The notes under the pieces: model-generated
Databases searched by the model: none
What the model was told of the DNA's origin: nothing
The model's input: only the letters and a program-made list of their open reading frames with translations
From: Auxenochlorella pyrenoidosa
Taxonomy: Eukaryota; Chlorophyta; Trebouxiophyceae; Chlorellales; Chlorellaceae
Reading direction: 5' to 3'
Length of the DNA: 18,223 nt
Assembly (NCBI GenBank): GCA_001430745.1
Contig: KQ482061.1
Coordinates: 1,582,383-1,600,605 of the forward strand
In this document: one piece after another, positions 1 to 10,662 of the stretch
Layout: the number at the start of each line of letters is the position of its first letter
How positions within the stretch are numbered: position 1 is the first letter of the stretch
Made by a program: the position numbers and the translations under genes

Positions 1-49
<49 letters not shown>
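1..49 (-). repeat. CAG/CTG trinucleotide repeat coding for polyglutamine
   Basis: Sixteen uninterrupted CTG units on the plus strand, reaching the window edge, so the true length is unknown. Read on the minus strand in the frame of the polymerase kappa last visible exon, this is a run of at least 16 Gln after a GRG tripeptide (Q610 onward). Confidence 0.95.
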
Positions 50-50
<1 letters not shown>

Positions 51-295
51 CCGCGTCCCTGTGCCGGCGGGGCTGCGGGCTGCCAGTCCCGCAGGGTGGG
101 CTCCACCGGATCCCCGCTGTCCAGGGCCCCGCTGCTGTGCACCTCCTCGCCGTCAGAGCCCCCGCAGGCGCCCCAGCCATCCTCGCCATCATCCGATGCC
201 AGCAGGTCCCACTGCTGCTGGGGCCGCATGCCGCCGCCACCCCCGTCGCTGCAAGGGGACGCGCCGCTCTGCTTCTGCTCCGCCTGGCACTCAAG

Positions 296-326
<31 letters not shown>

Positions 327-3300
327 GGGCCGCGCCGCGTCATCGCCTCCTCCAGTGACAGCTGGCCCGGCTGGCGCCGCCCCGGCTCGAAAAAGTTGGA
401 GACGCGCAGGCCCTGCGGGCAGCAGGTCCGGCGCGGTCCACCCACCCTGATGCAACCGACATCTGGCATGCCGCACTGCGCAACTGAAGCTTGATAGGGG
501 CAAGCAGCCTGAGCTGTGCCTGCATTTGCATTTTGCAACAACTGCCGGACAAAAGGCGCACACAGGGTGGGGGCACCTACCAGCAGCCTGATGGAGGCCG
601 GCAGCGCTGCAGCCAGGAGGCGCTGGCCCAGGGCAAACAGCTCGTCAGCTGTGCTGACGTAATGGGTCAGGGCCAGGTTGCGGGTCTTGATCTGTTCAGG
701 GGGCCAGGGAGGGGGTTGTGCTGGGCAAAGCAGGGGTGGGCTCGGGCACGCCAGGCTCAGTAGGCAGCGCTCTTGGGGCACAGGCACAGGCACCGGGTCT
801 GCGTGGCGGCATGGTGGGAGCACCCTGCCCTCCCCATCCCGGACCCACCTCAAAGTTGGCCAGCTTGACCTTGAGCATGACAGCCTTGGCCTTGAGGCCC
901 TCCCTCGCCATGTCCCCAGCCAGGTGCTCCGCCACCTCCCGCAGCTTGCCCTCCAGCTCGGCGCGCCTGTCCAGGGGCCTGCACCAGCAGCGGGGCAGCC
1001 GCGAGCGTAGCGCCGAGGCCATGTCAGATGCCAGGTTGCGGCATCTTGCCCGGCTGGGTTGATGGTGTGAGCACAGGTGGCTGCAGCTGCAGGTAATGAG
1101 GTGTGCAGTGCAGAGCATGCTTGCCCCCCCAATCAACCCAACCCCCCACCCCAGTCGCCGCCCCGGCTGCACCCACCTGAAGGTGCGCTCGCACGACATG
1201 CCCTTGCGGCCCACCTCGCCCGGCGCCGGCCCCTGCGTGTGCTGCGTGGCCCCCAGGCCCAGCGCCACGCGGGCCAGCCACTCCCGGCTGGTGGGCGTGA
1301 ACACGCCCTGCAGGGGGGGGCGGGGGGGGGGCCGGGCGGGCGTGGGGTGCTGAGGCCGGGGCACGGCTCGGTGTGTGAGGTGCACGCAGTGCTGCCGGCC
1401 TATAACCCTTTGCTCTCAAGCCCTGCGCACACCCCCCCGCAACGCGGCCCGCGCCGCCCGGCTCACCCACAGCACGCCCTGGTGCTGCGGCGCCAGCAGG
1501 TCGCCCCCCGCCTCCATGCCAAAGGCGGCCAGCATGCGCTGCGTCATCTTGCCCACGCCCGGCACCTTCCTGCGGCGCAGGGCAACATGCTCAGCTTGAG
1601 GCATCTGGGGCAGAGGTATCGGGGAATGAAATCCCGTGGCCATCTACAACATTGCTGGAGCTGCTCTTCCCGCCCAGCCTATCCACCACACTGGACTCCC
1701 TGTCATCCCATCTGCCTCACCGGAGAGGCAGGTCACGCATGAAGGCCATCACAGCCTCCCGACTGGCTTCCAGCCTGAACTGGCCTGCAGAGGGCATGGG
1801 CAGGGCGGCGTGGCCCTCAAGCAGAGGGGGCGCAGCCACATTGCATGCTCGAACCCTGCAGAGCAGCAGCACACACGTTGCCGCCCGCACCCGGAAGCCA
1901 ACAAGGCCCCACGCGCCGGGCTCCCCCCCAAGCCCACCAACCCACACACGCATGCAGGCACCCAGCCCCCCCTTGGGCCCCACCGTTGGGCTTGTTCCTG
2001 TCAGAGCAGATCTTGGCCAGCATGCGGTTGGGGGCGATGCCCACTGCGGGTGGCGGGCGCAGGGGCAGGCGGGGCAGGCGCGACAGCAGGCTGATGAGCA
2101 GGCCTGGGCGGAATGCGTGCCCGCTGGGAGTGGCCACAGAGGTTGCGGAGCTGGGGCCTCACTGGATGCCGGCCAGCCCACCTGAGCAGGTGAGGCTCGT
2201 CTCCGCCTGCACGCGCTGCCGGATGAGCGCCGCCACCTCCTCGCCGCCGACGCCGTGCTGCGCGCAGTAGTCTGCGGCACGGCACGGCGGGGGTGCCCCA
2301 GCGGGCAGTTTTGGGGGCGCGAGGTGGGGGGTGGGGCGCGGGCCAGCGGACTTTGCAGGGCGCAAGCGCCGCGCAGTCCTGAGAATGCGCGACCCGAACA
2401 GCTGCACGCGCATCGCCCGCAGGCCCCACCCCAACCCGCACCGCCCCACCCGTGACATCCAGGTACGCCTCGTCCAGGCTGCCAGCCTGGAAGTCGGGGT
2501 CAAAGTCGCGGAACACGGCGCTGCACGACGCACAGGGCGCAGGCGGAGCGCAGGGGAGGGCAAGGGTGAGGGCAGCACAAGCCCAGGGTGCGCGCGCTGC
2601 GCCTGCGAGTGCCTGCTGCAGCAGCGCCCGCAAGATGCGCGGCCGTTTAAGTGCTGGACCCCCGGCCTGGCGCTCCTCTCATTTCGCCTTCTCCCTGTTG
2701 GAGGCGTGCTGGCCACCTCTGGGGGTGAGCCCCCGGTGCATGAGCCCCCGCCAAGTCGGCGCCACGAGCAGCCGCCCCTGGTGCACACCCCTGGCGCCCC
2801 GGCATGCTGCGCTCACCGCGTCGCCTCGCTGGCGGCCACATACTTGGCAAAGTCGTGCTTGACGAAGATGAGCGGCGCGCAGAGCTTCTTGGCGATGAAG
2901 CCGGGCATGGCGGAGCGCACGCCAAAGGCGCGCGCCGCGTAGCTGGCCGTGCTGATCATCGCCTCGCCGCCCACCGCAAACGGCTTGCCCACCTGCCCGG
3001 GGGGCAACAGAGATGCCTCATGAGTAGTGCACCGCGGTGCAGCGTGCACAAGAGTCGCACGCAGTGCAACCCCGGCAGCAGCCGCCGCTGGCAGCAGGTC
3101 ACGCTCTGCAGGCCGCGGCCGTGCCGCCCCGGGCCGGCCAGCACCCACCAGGTCTGGCCGGTCCCGCTCCTCCACGGCGGCATAAAAGGCGTCCTGCCAA
3201 AGCCATGGCAGGGGGGGCCTTGATAAAAATGCAGTGTGTCATCGACGTTTTACGGTTTTTCCTGCCGCATTGGAGGAGGCGGAGAGTGACAACCAGACCA

Positions 3301-4247
3301 AGAAACTGCCACTCCACACCCAGCAGCCAGCCAGATATCAGCAGTACCCTGCCCACCATGTCAACGTGCAGCCAGGTGCGGGAGAGGTCGCGCCCCGCCT
3401 CCAGCTCCGCCAGGCACGCTGGGGGTGGGCGGGGGGCGTTGGAGGCGCAGCCAGGTTGCAAGTTTGCAAGGCTACTGGTGGGAGGGTGCCGAGGAATGCA
3501 ACAGCGTTGTCAGCCACGAGACCAGAACCTGGCACGGCCCCACGGGGCCTCACCCTCCATGGCTGCGGCATGCCCCGCCAGCTGCGTGGCGGAAAGCGCG
3601 CTGGCGGCAGCCTTCATGCGCGCGATGCGCTCGTCCAAGGCGGCCTGCTTGCGCTGCTCGTTCTCGTGGTGGGCGCTGCCCTGCGGCGAGGGGAGGGGGC
3701 GCAGCAGAGCGGGGCCGCTACTTTGTTCGGATCCACAGCCTGGCCGGTCACAAAATTGAGGCAGGTAGATGCCTCAACCTGCAACATGTCTGGGTAAATT
3801 TCCCCGTGTGACAAATATTGGTGTCATTTTCCGGCAGCGGCCCTGCTCAGAGCCTGCCAGCCCCCAGCCGAGCCCGCCCCGCCTTGGATGCCTCGTACAC
3901 CACCCGCTTGACGTACTCGGCATCCACCCCTTCCATGCCAGCCTGCAGGTTCCAGGGAGGTGTTGCGGGGCATTGGCCTGTCAGGCTGGGAAGTGCGTTC
4001 ATGGCACGTGCGTGCTGCGCTTGGTGCGCTGCTGACAGCCGCCGACAGCACTTTGGTCTGGCCCCCCGAAACATGCAAGTCAACACACCTTGGCGTTCGT
4101 GAACACAGTGTCATAATCCAGCGGCTTGCTGGGGCCGGGGGCCCCTGCGTCCCGGGCCCCTGCCATCACCAGAGCCTCTGCAAGCAGCGCCGAGCCGTGG
4201 GGCGTGAGAGGCAGCAGCGTTTGGCTCGAGGTGTCGGCCACTGTCAT
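1..4247 (-). CDS. POLK: DNA polymerase kappa (Y-family translesion polymerase), 3' end off the left edge
   Basis: Translesion DNA polymerase of the DinB/kappa branch, expected in the nucleus. Exons (minus): 4247-4089, 3942-3883, 3680-3554, 3418-3357, 3193-3149, 2992-2817, 2520-2450, 2271-2182, 2043-1984, 1784-1721, 1569-1467, 1307-1177, 1053-849, 691-581, 412-<1; phase is continuous throughout, giving about 625 visible residues. A kappa-type N-clasp (AGMEGVDAEYV, from residue 54) precedes the palm. Catalytic residues are D135 in HVDMDAFY and D226/E227 in SLDEAYLDV; Y140 is at the steric-gate position. GIAPNRMLAKICSDRNKPNG, the helix-hairpin-helix KVPGVGK (about 306-312) and a little-finger domain (ERTF, NFEIKTRN) follow. 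The start is the first ATG; the longer open frame upstream begins with TTG. Intron 2 appears to use a GC donor. After the little finger the tail is Q-, G- and D/E-rich with CAG-encoded runs of 9 and at least 16 Gln. Any C-terminal zinc finger lies outside the window. Family assignment is very secure. Confidence 0.93.
299..325 (-). repeat. CAG/CTG repeat, nine units, second polyglutamine run
   Basis: Nine perfect CTG units on the plus strand. In the polymerase kappa frame these encode Gln 518-526, followed by an acidic, Gly-rich linker. Same codon as the longer run at the window edge. Confidence 0.92.
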
Positions 4248-5198
4248 CTCATGCCGGCGGCTACAGTTGCCTGCGACTTGTCGGGCCCGCCGCAAGCCCA
4301 GATAGCAGCAACAACAAGCGAGGAGGTTATGCCGCCGCAAACTCAAGCTGGGGAGGCGGCTTCCAGGGTCGCTTCAGTACGCTCACCGTGGTCCTATACG
4401 CAACTAATCGCTTTACAATCACAGAAGGGCCCGCAGGCAGCTCACTGGCGCAAACTCGAGACTGGTGCTCTGCAGACCGGCCTCAGCAGCCCGCCCCCTA
4501 CAGACAAGGCAATGCGACAACGATACGCAAGCGATCAGCGGTGCTCGCAGTGGCTTTTCACACCGACAAAGCATGCTCAGCAGGGCTCCCGCTGCCGCCC
4601 ATTGGCGCTTGCTGCCCTCGCCACAGCCATGGCATTGTCTCCGTCTGGTTCTCTTTTGCCTGAGAGAATGCAATCCATGTCCCGGCTAGATGCCTGCTGG
4701 TCGAACCAGGAGGCGGTGAGCCGTTGAAGATGACGGGAATGCGGTTGCATTCTGAGCGCTGGCATTCGTGAGCACGAGATGCACCATGCAGCAAGTCGCC
4801 TGCCTGTGAAGTGCATTAGATTGTCCAGATGAGGCACAGCAGGGCCAGGGTACAAGCACAATCCCACCAGACGTAGGCATCACGAATGAGATCATGAGCG
4901 CGGGTCGCCCTGTCACTGGGACAGGCTGGCAGAGCGGGGCTGAGGATGGAGGACGGACCTGAATTGCAGCTGCCTGGATGCTGCAGGTCAAATTGAAGAG
5001 AATATTGCTGACATGCCCTGATAAGACACAGTTTGGAAGGCGCCGACATGCAACACATGACGTGCAGCTGGCGCCAGCGGGGGGGGGGGCAGAAGGGGAT
5101 GCTGAAATATTTGCCTCAGGACGCAATTCCGTAGCGGCGCTTCGTGATCCGCACACTTCTGGGCAATCCATGAACCTGAGGGTCGCCTGCAGGGGGGG
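4248..5198. promoter_or_regulatory. Divergent intergenic region between polymerase kappa and the GT77 gene
   Basis: About 950 bases separate two divergently oriented start codons, so promoters and 5' untranslated leaders for both genes should lie here. I found no conserved protein segment or RNA gene. Around 4990-5170 the sequence is visibly richer in A and T than its surroundings, with AAATATTT near 5106 about 90 bases before the GT77 start; whether that is a TATA element is unproven. A non-coding 5' exon cannot be excluded. Confidence 0.4.
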
Positions 5199-8100
5199 AT
5201 GGCGCGAGAGCCCCAGCGCTGCCTGCGAAATACGGCACTGCTGCTGATCTATCTAACGTTGTTATCGCCTACGGCAGCACGGGGAGCGCGGCAGTTGACG
5301 AGCAGCACTGAGCGCCCTCCAGGCAGCGGCGGCGGCAGCAGCTTCGCAGTATGGTCTCGTGGCCTTGCAAGCCAGCAGCAAGGGCAGGGCCAGCAGCGCT
5401 GTCCCAAGGTGTCCAAGGAGCTCTTGGCAGCCAGGGCCCGCAAGAACACCGTCATGTTTGCCGTGGTACGCCAGTGGCCTGCGCACGATGCATTCATGTG
5501 CCTGCACCCCTCTCCGTTGTGCGCATGCAAGGCAGGCACTGCAGCTGAACAATGCATGCATGTGCCTGCAGCCCCTCCACCCTGGTACGCATGCAAGGCA
5601 GGCACTGCAGCTGATTGCAGGATTTATGCAGTGGACCTGCAGCGGCGTGAACGTGTGCGGCACTGCACGCCAAGGTGTCTGCTTCAGCTCTGCCCATCAC
5701 AACCTCCCCGCCCGCCCGCCCTCCCTGCCGCCCCGGGCTGCCTTGCCTGCAGCTGAACGAGGCACAGTGGGACTTTGGCCTCAACTGGCTGCACCATGTG
5801 AAGAGGGCGGGCATGGACTACTATGTGGTGGCCGCGGCTGGTGCGTGCCACTGCCTGCGGCCCATGGCCCACTTGCAACGAGGGGTGGTGGTTGCTGCCG
5901 GCTATTGGCCGAAAGCTCGCCCCTGCAGCTGCGCATGCTGGTGCACTCGGCACCAACATGGCCCGCCCACCCGCCCCCCGCAGACCCGCAGACCTCTGCC
6001 AAGCTGGCGGCAGCGGGGGAGCCGTGCTTTGAGTGGTTTGATGAGGGCGCAGCAGCTCTGGGTGCGTTGCACTCTCCGCCTCGCTGTGCAGCTTCCGTGC
6101 GCATTTGCAGGCCTTGCTGCTGCGCTGTTTGTAACATGCGACGGGATCTTGCTTGTTGGCCCTGCAGCACAGCACCAAGGGGTGGTGGGCTGCCGCGGCT
6201 ACCGGCCCGCCTGCGTCGCTGCTCCCGGCCTGTGCGCCCCCTGTGCTGGGGGCAAGGTGGCTGCCCTGCCTGCTCGACCCGGCGCCCCCTCCCAGTCACT
6301 AGTAACCCAGGGCACCGGCGCCGCCCTGCAGGCCTGCGCTGGGGCGAGGAGGGCTGGCGGCGCGTCACCTGGTCGCGCGTGTTTGTGCTGGACGCGGTCG
6401 TGGACTACGGCCTCAACCTGGTGGTGTCGGACGTCGACGTGGCCTGGTTCCGAGACCCGCTCCCCCTGCTCGACCGCTTCCCGCAGGCCGGTGCGCGCCA
6501 CCCGCAGGCGCTGCAGGGGTGCTGCCCCAACCAGCAGCAGTGGGGCTCCCATGTTCCCTCCCTGCCGTGCCGGGCTGGTTGATGGCCTAGGATTATTGTT
6601 CTGCAGCCTGCCTTTGGGTTTGCAGGCGGTGGCAGAGGTCTGCATGGCCTGGGGCGGGTGTGATGAGAGTCACGGACCACCCTCCTGACGTGCTGACCGA
6701 TGCTCCCGTGGCCTGAGCCCGCCCCAGGGCCCTCAACAGCGCCCAGCCGCCGCCCTCTCCCCCACAGACATGCTGGTTGGCCTGGACCACGGCAGCTCCG
6801 ACAACCCGCCGGGGGACGACGGCCTGGAGGTCTCCTTCCACCCAAACGGCTCCGACTTCAACACGGGTGGGCGCCCGCCCTGGCCGCCGCCCCCAAGCGC
6901 CGCTCCGCCCTGCTTGCCTCGGCAGCCAAGGTTGCGTTCCTTTCTGGGCTGGTGACGGCTGCCCTGCGCTGCTGCGTTCTGCCTCCTCTGACATTCCACC
7001 CAGTTGCAGTTGCTCCCTCCTTCTCCACCCTGCACCACGATTTAGCTGGCATGTGCCCATTCCTGCTAGAGTTGCAGCAACAAAGTGATCTTGTTGTGAG
7101 CTAGCATATTGACAGCGCCACTGGGCGAGGTCCTCGCCCCCCCCCCCCCTTCATCTGCCCAGGTGCCTACCTGCTGCGGTACAGCAAGAACGTCAGCGAC
7201 TGGGCGCACGCCTTTGCCAAGTTCTTTGACCAGTGCCCCAAGCACGACCAGGTGCGTGCGGGCTGGGGCGCTGGCACTGGGGCCACAGTGCTGCCGTCCA
7301 AGTGCAGTATTTATACGGTGCTGCTGCCGCAATGCAGCACCGCTTCCTGCTCAGAGGCTTGCCGCTGCCAGCGCACCAGGCTGCCGCACAAAGCTGGCCC
7401 AGCTGGTGAGCATCCCTGACGCGCCCTGTGCTTCCCTGCCCCCTCCCACCCCCGCGCCGCAGGTCTGCTGCTACTGGCTGGTCAGGACCGAGGGGGTGGA
7501 GGCGCTGCCAGAGGACGGGCGCATCTTCCGGGTGTGGCATGGCCGCATCACCATGGCCGCCATCCCCGTCAGGTGGGGCCGGGAGCAGCAGGCTCGGCGC
7601 ACGAGTGCCACCAGCCCTGGCTCGATGCACCCCCCAGGCTCTGCCGTGGCCCAACCCGCTGATGCATTCTGCCGGCGCACCCTGTGCTGCAGCATCTTTG
7701 AGAGCGGGCACACGCTCTTCCTGCAGCAGCTGCACAAGGCAAGTGGGGGGCTGGCTTGTGCGCACACGCTGCCCAGTGCACTTAAAAGGCGTCACAGGCA
7801 GAAAGCATGCAGCTGTCTTCTCCTGTTTGGCGCTGCTGCGCCTTTGCTGAGCTGCCTGGCGTGAGCTGGCACGACCTGGCCATGCGCCGGCCCGTGCAGG
7901 AGAAGCGGGTGGAGCCGTACAACGTGCACGCCACCTGGACGTACGGCGGGCTGGAGGGCAAGAAGGTGGGCCGCCGCGCAGCACGCGGGCGCACACCCAG
8001 GCACCGCAGCACGCGGCAGACTTGCCCGCGGCCATGCCGCACGCCTCCCAGCGAGGCCCAGGGCACATTGGGGCAGCAGGCCCAGGTGGAGACAGGCTGC

Positions 8101-10265
8101 CGCGCTGCGCTTTCCCCGCCCGTGCCGCTCGCATCGCACCCTGTGTTCTCCAGGAGTCACCCCCCCTGCCCCGCCTGCTGCAGGCGCGGCTGAGGGACCT
8201 GGGGCTGTGGGTGGTGGACCCCCCAGGGTACTACGAGGAGGGCTCCTTTGTGACGGTGGACCTGCAGCTGCCAGAGGTGGGGGCGGCTGCATGCGCAAGC
8301 GAGGGCAGTGGGGCGGCCCTGGGTGCGGGTCAGCCTGCTGCTTGCTGCTGATCTGCGCGCACCGCGGTAGGGCAATGCGAGCATGGTCTGGACTGCCCGC
8401 ACTCATCGGGTGTCTCGTCCTCCATGCGTCCCTCTGGCGCGCCTGCAGCCGCCCTTGGCGTACAACCAGTGGCAGGAGAACGAGGACATGGTGGCGCTGC
8501 ACCTGTCCTCCCTGGCGGCGCAGCTGCAGCAGGCGTATGTGGGCTGGGCGCTGGCGGTGGCCGCGGGCCGCGCCTTCATCCTGCCAAAGGCGAGGCTGGG
8601 AAGGGGGGGGGGGGGGGGGAAGGGCGGGATGAGATTGGGGTGGCGCTGGGACAAGCTGGGGGATGCTGCGCTGGTGCAAGCGCATGACGCCAATTGCCGA
8701 TGGAGTCGCTCTGGGCGGCGCGCAGCTTTTCCACAGGCGAGACGCAGCTCCGCTTGGCCCCCTGCTTGCAGTTTGTTTGTTACTGCGAGAAGACGTGGTA
8801 CGGCACGGTGCGCTGCCGCATCTTTGATGCCCAGGGCTACCCGCTGCCGGTCACCTGGTGGGCGTGGGGGCCGCCCGCCCGCCCTGGCCTGGCCTGCTGC
8901 GCTGCACACATGCGTTGGCCTGTGCTGGGTGCCATGCCCAAGGGGGGCACAGGCAGCGGCCGGTCGTCCTTGCACCTGCTTTTCTCTGCTCCCGCCTCTA
9001 CCACCCGCACGATCAAGCGGTGCCTTCCTCATGACCTCTGCTCCCTCTCCTACCCTCCATGCCCCCGTGTCCGCAGCCCAACTGATTACGTCTTCCAGCC
9101 GGACCAGTTTGCACAGGGGCCGGAGGCGGCGGCGGGCACTCCCCTGGATGTGCGGGAGCCGCCCTTCCTGGAGCACCCGCGCACGCCGCAGGAGGTCAAG
9201 GCAAGGGCCGCGCCACCCAGCGCGCTGCCTCTGCTCACGCCACCCTTCTGCTTGGTCGAGCGCGCACCCTGCTGCGGACATCATGTTGGGAGCCGCAGGC
9301 TCACAGCAGCGTCCTCCCGGCGGCTCGGCCTCCCAGGTACGCACTCGGGGTGCGGCCCTCGGCGGCGTAGCAACTTGCCGTCAGCCATTCGCCTGTTTGC
9401 TGCAGGGCAGTGTGCTGACGATACGGCCGTCTGCGGTGCTGGACTGCACAGACTGCGTGCGGGAGGAGCAGGGGCCAGATGGCCAGACGGTAAGCCACTG
9501 CAGGCCCCCTTGCTGTGCCCAGGAAGCGCCCACCAGTCAGCCTGCTGGCCCATCACGGCCCCTCCGCTCTGTGCGCTTCCAGGGCTGCATGTTTCGGGCA
9601 AGTGTGTGACCTGTGCAAGTGTGGCGGCTGTCTCATGCCCATCCAAACCCGACTGCGTCAGAACTCACTTTGTGCAGCAGGCAGTGCTGGTGCCGCCCTC
9701 AGCCAACCAATGCTGAAGGCGCTGCCTGCCTTGTGCCCTTTACATCGACTGCGCCCTCCGCGCCCGCTTGCAGGTGCTGCTGGTGCCGCCCGCGCTGAAG
9801 GACGCGCAGCTGCTGCCCCTGCTGGCGCCCTACCAGCGCTTCCGGGTGTGGCGGCTGAGCCTGGAGGGGCTGGGCGCCCCCGCCCGCGCCTTTGGGGGCT
9901 TTGCGCAGGCGGCAGCGGCGGTGGCATTCGACCGCAGGATGGACCGCATCCTCACCACCTGGTGCTGCCGGTGAGCCGACGTGCTGCGCCTGCCCCGCGC
10001 CTGCAGCGGCCCGCGCTGAGCTCAACGCTGTGCAGATTGGGCGGCTTGGCGGACAAGCAAACTTACAGGCAAGCCCTCGAAAGTGCTCTGCATGCCAGCG
10101 ATAGCCAGCACAACCTGCCCCGCAAGCGGCCTCGGCCCCGGGCGCAGGCGCGAGGACGAGGCGCCGCGGTACCACAAGCAGCGGGCGATAGAGGAGCGGC
10201 TGAGCATGACACCGGAGTTCAGCTTCAGCCGAGGGCCGTGGCAAAGCGGGGCGGCAGCTGCATAG
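5199..10265 (+). CDS. GT77 glycosyltransferase, XEG113-like arabinosyltransferase
   Basis: Likely Golgi or ER enzyme that extends arabinose chains on hydroxyproline-rich wall glycoproteins, by family resemblance to Arabidopsis XEG113 (nucleotide-diphospho-sugar transferase fold). Exons: 5199-5465, 5753-5840, 5984-6061, 6332-6490, 6768-6866, 7163-7251, 7463-7572, 7693-7738, 7852-7965, 8184-8276, 8449-8589, 8772-8857, 9077-9200, 9406-9489, 9774-9970, 10148-10265. The product is 630 residues, close to my recollection of about 640 for XEG113. Residues 8-27 form a hydrophobic signal or anchor (NTALLLIYLTLLSP). The sugar-nucleotide DXD motif is D178-V-D180 in VVSDVDVAWFRDP. Further matches: FPQADML, SIFESGHTLF, EPYNVHATW, DPPGYYE, FVCYCEKTWYGTVRC, CPTDYVF and a terminal TTWCC. 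Introns 8, 11 and 13 appear to start with GC. Acceptor substrate and exact linkage cannot be read from the sequence. Confidence 0.92.
5487..5614. repeat. Imperfect tandem duplication of about 65 bases in GT77 intron 1
   Basis: A 27-base string beginning CGCATGCAAGGCAGGCACTG is present identically at 5522-5548 and 5588-5614. It is preceded in both copies by a TGCAT-rich segment containing CATGTGCCTGCA (5489 and 5553 onward). The offset is 64-66 bases, so one unit is duplicated with small indels. It lies wholly inside the first intron of the GT77 gene. Confidence 0.85.
7137..7149. repeat. C13 homopolymer before a splice acceptor
   Basis: Thirteen C residues end 13 bases before the AG acceptor of GT77 exon 6 at 7163, so they form part of its polypyrimidine tract. 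Length is prone to sequencing error. Confidence 0.85.
8603..8619. repeat. G17 homopolymer just inside a GC-donor intron
   Basis: Seventeen G residues start 13 bases after the inferred GC donor at 8590 of GT77 intron 11. It may be an intronic splicing enhancer or simply slippage; the exact length is unreliable in raw sequence. Confidence 0.8.
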
Positions 10266-10662
10266 TGACTTGTTATGATCGCCACAGCTGTAACCTCTGT
10301 GCGACCCATGTGGCCAGCCAACAGGCAGGTGTTCAGCGACGGGTGGCTGGGTGGAAGAGGGAGTGGGAAAAGAAGCAGCGCACCTCCTGGCAGAGTCTCC
10401 TGCACTGCAAGGGTCATGCCCAGCACACATCATGCACAGCATACGTATGCGCTGCCTCCCTGCTGCTTGTTTTGCTCAACTTGCACCTCCTCTGGTCCAT
10501 GGTTGTTGCTCAAAGCTTGCCCGGATTTTCAAGCTGACGGCGACCTGGGGCCTGGCTTTCATGTCTGCAATCAGACTGTGCAGCATGTACTGATTAGCCA
10601 TTTGGCGCTGGCTGGAAAGTAGGCCAGGGATGATGCAGGAAACGATGATGGCATCGGCCGCT
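10266..10662. other. Convergent intergenic region with the 3' ends of GT77 and F-box genes
   Basis: About 400 bases between the GT77 stop and the F-box gene stop. No conserved coding segment is visible on either strand, so it should hold both 3' untranslated regions. A TGTAA pentamer, the usual green-algal polyadenylation signal, occurs on the plus strand at 10289-10293, only 24 bases after the GT77 stop. I saw no matching TGTAA for the minus-strand gene. Confidence 0.5.
10289..10293 (+). terminator. Candidate TGTAA polyadenylation signal for the GT77 gene
   Basis: TGTAA is the well-known polyadenylation pentamer of Chlamydomonas and relatives. It lies unusually close to the stop codon here, and a pentamer can occur by chance, so support is modest. 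Confidence 0.3.

Noticed and set aside
4248..4346. Longer polymerase kappa N terminus with a CCCC stretch starting at 4346
   Set aside because: The codon at 4346 is TTG; the first ATG in that frame is at 4247.
4388..4663. Small open frames in the 4248-5198 intergenic region
   Set aside because: Overlapping frames on both strands with no conserved motifs; consistent with chance in GC-rich DNA.
4690..4720. T-loop-like sequence CTGGTTCGACCAG on the minus strand, hinting at a tRNA
   Set aside because: No matching acceptor, D or anticodon stems could be found around it; only a four-base stem forms.
8403..9344. Minus-strand open frame of about 313 codons inside the GT77 gene
   Set aside because: It covers conserved GT77 exons 11-13 and their introns in antisense and has no conserved protein signal.
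9201..9405. GT donor at 9337 as an alternative to the GC donor at 9201 in GT77
   Set aside because: Using it adds 45 unconserved residues and shifts the next exon out of the frame that carries the conserved segment GSVLTIRPSAVLDC.
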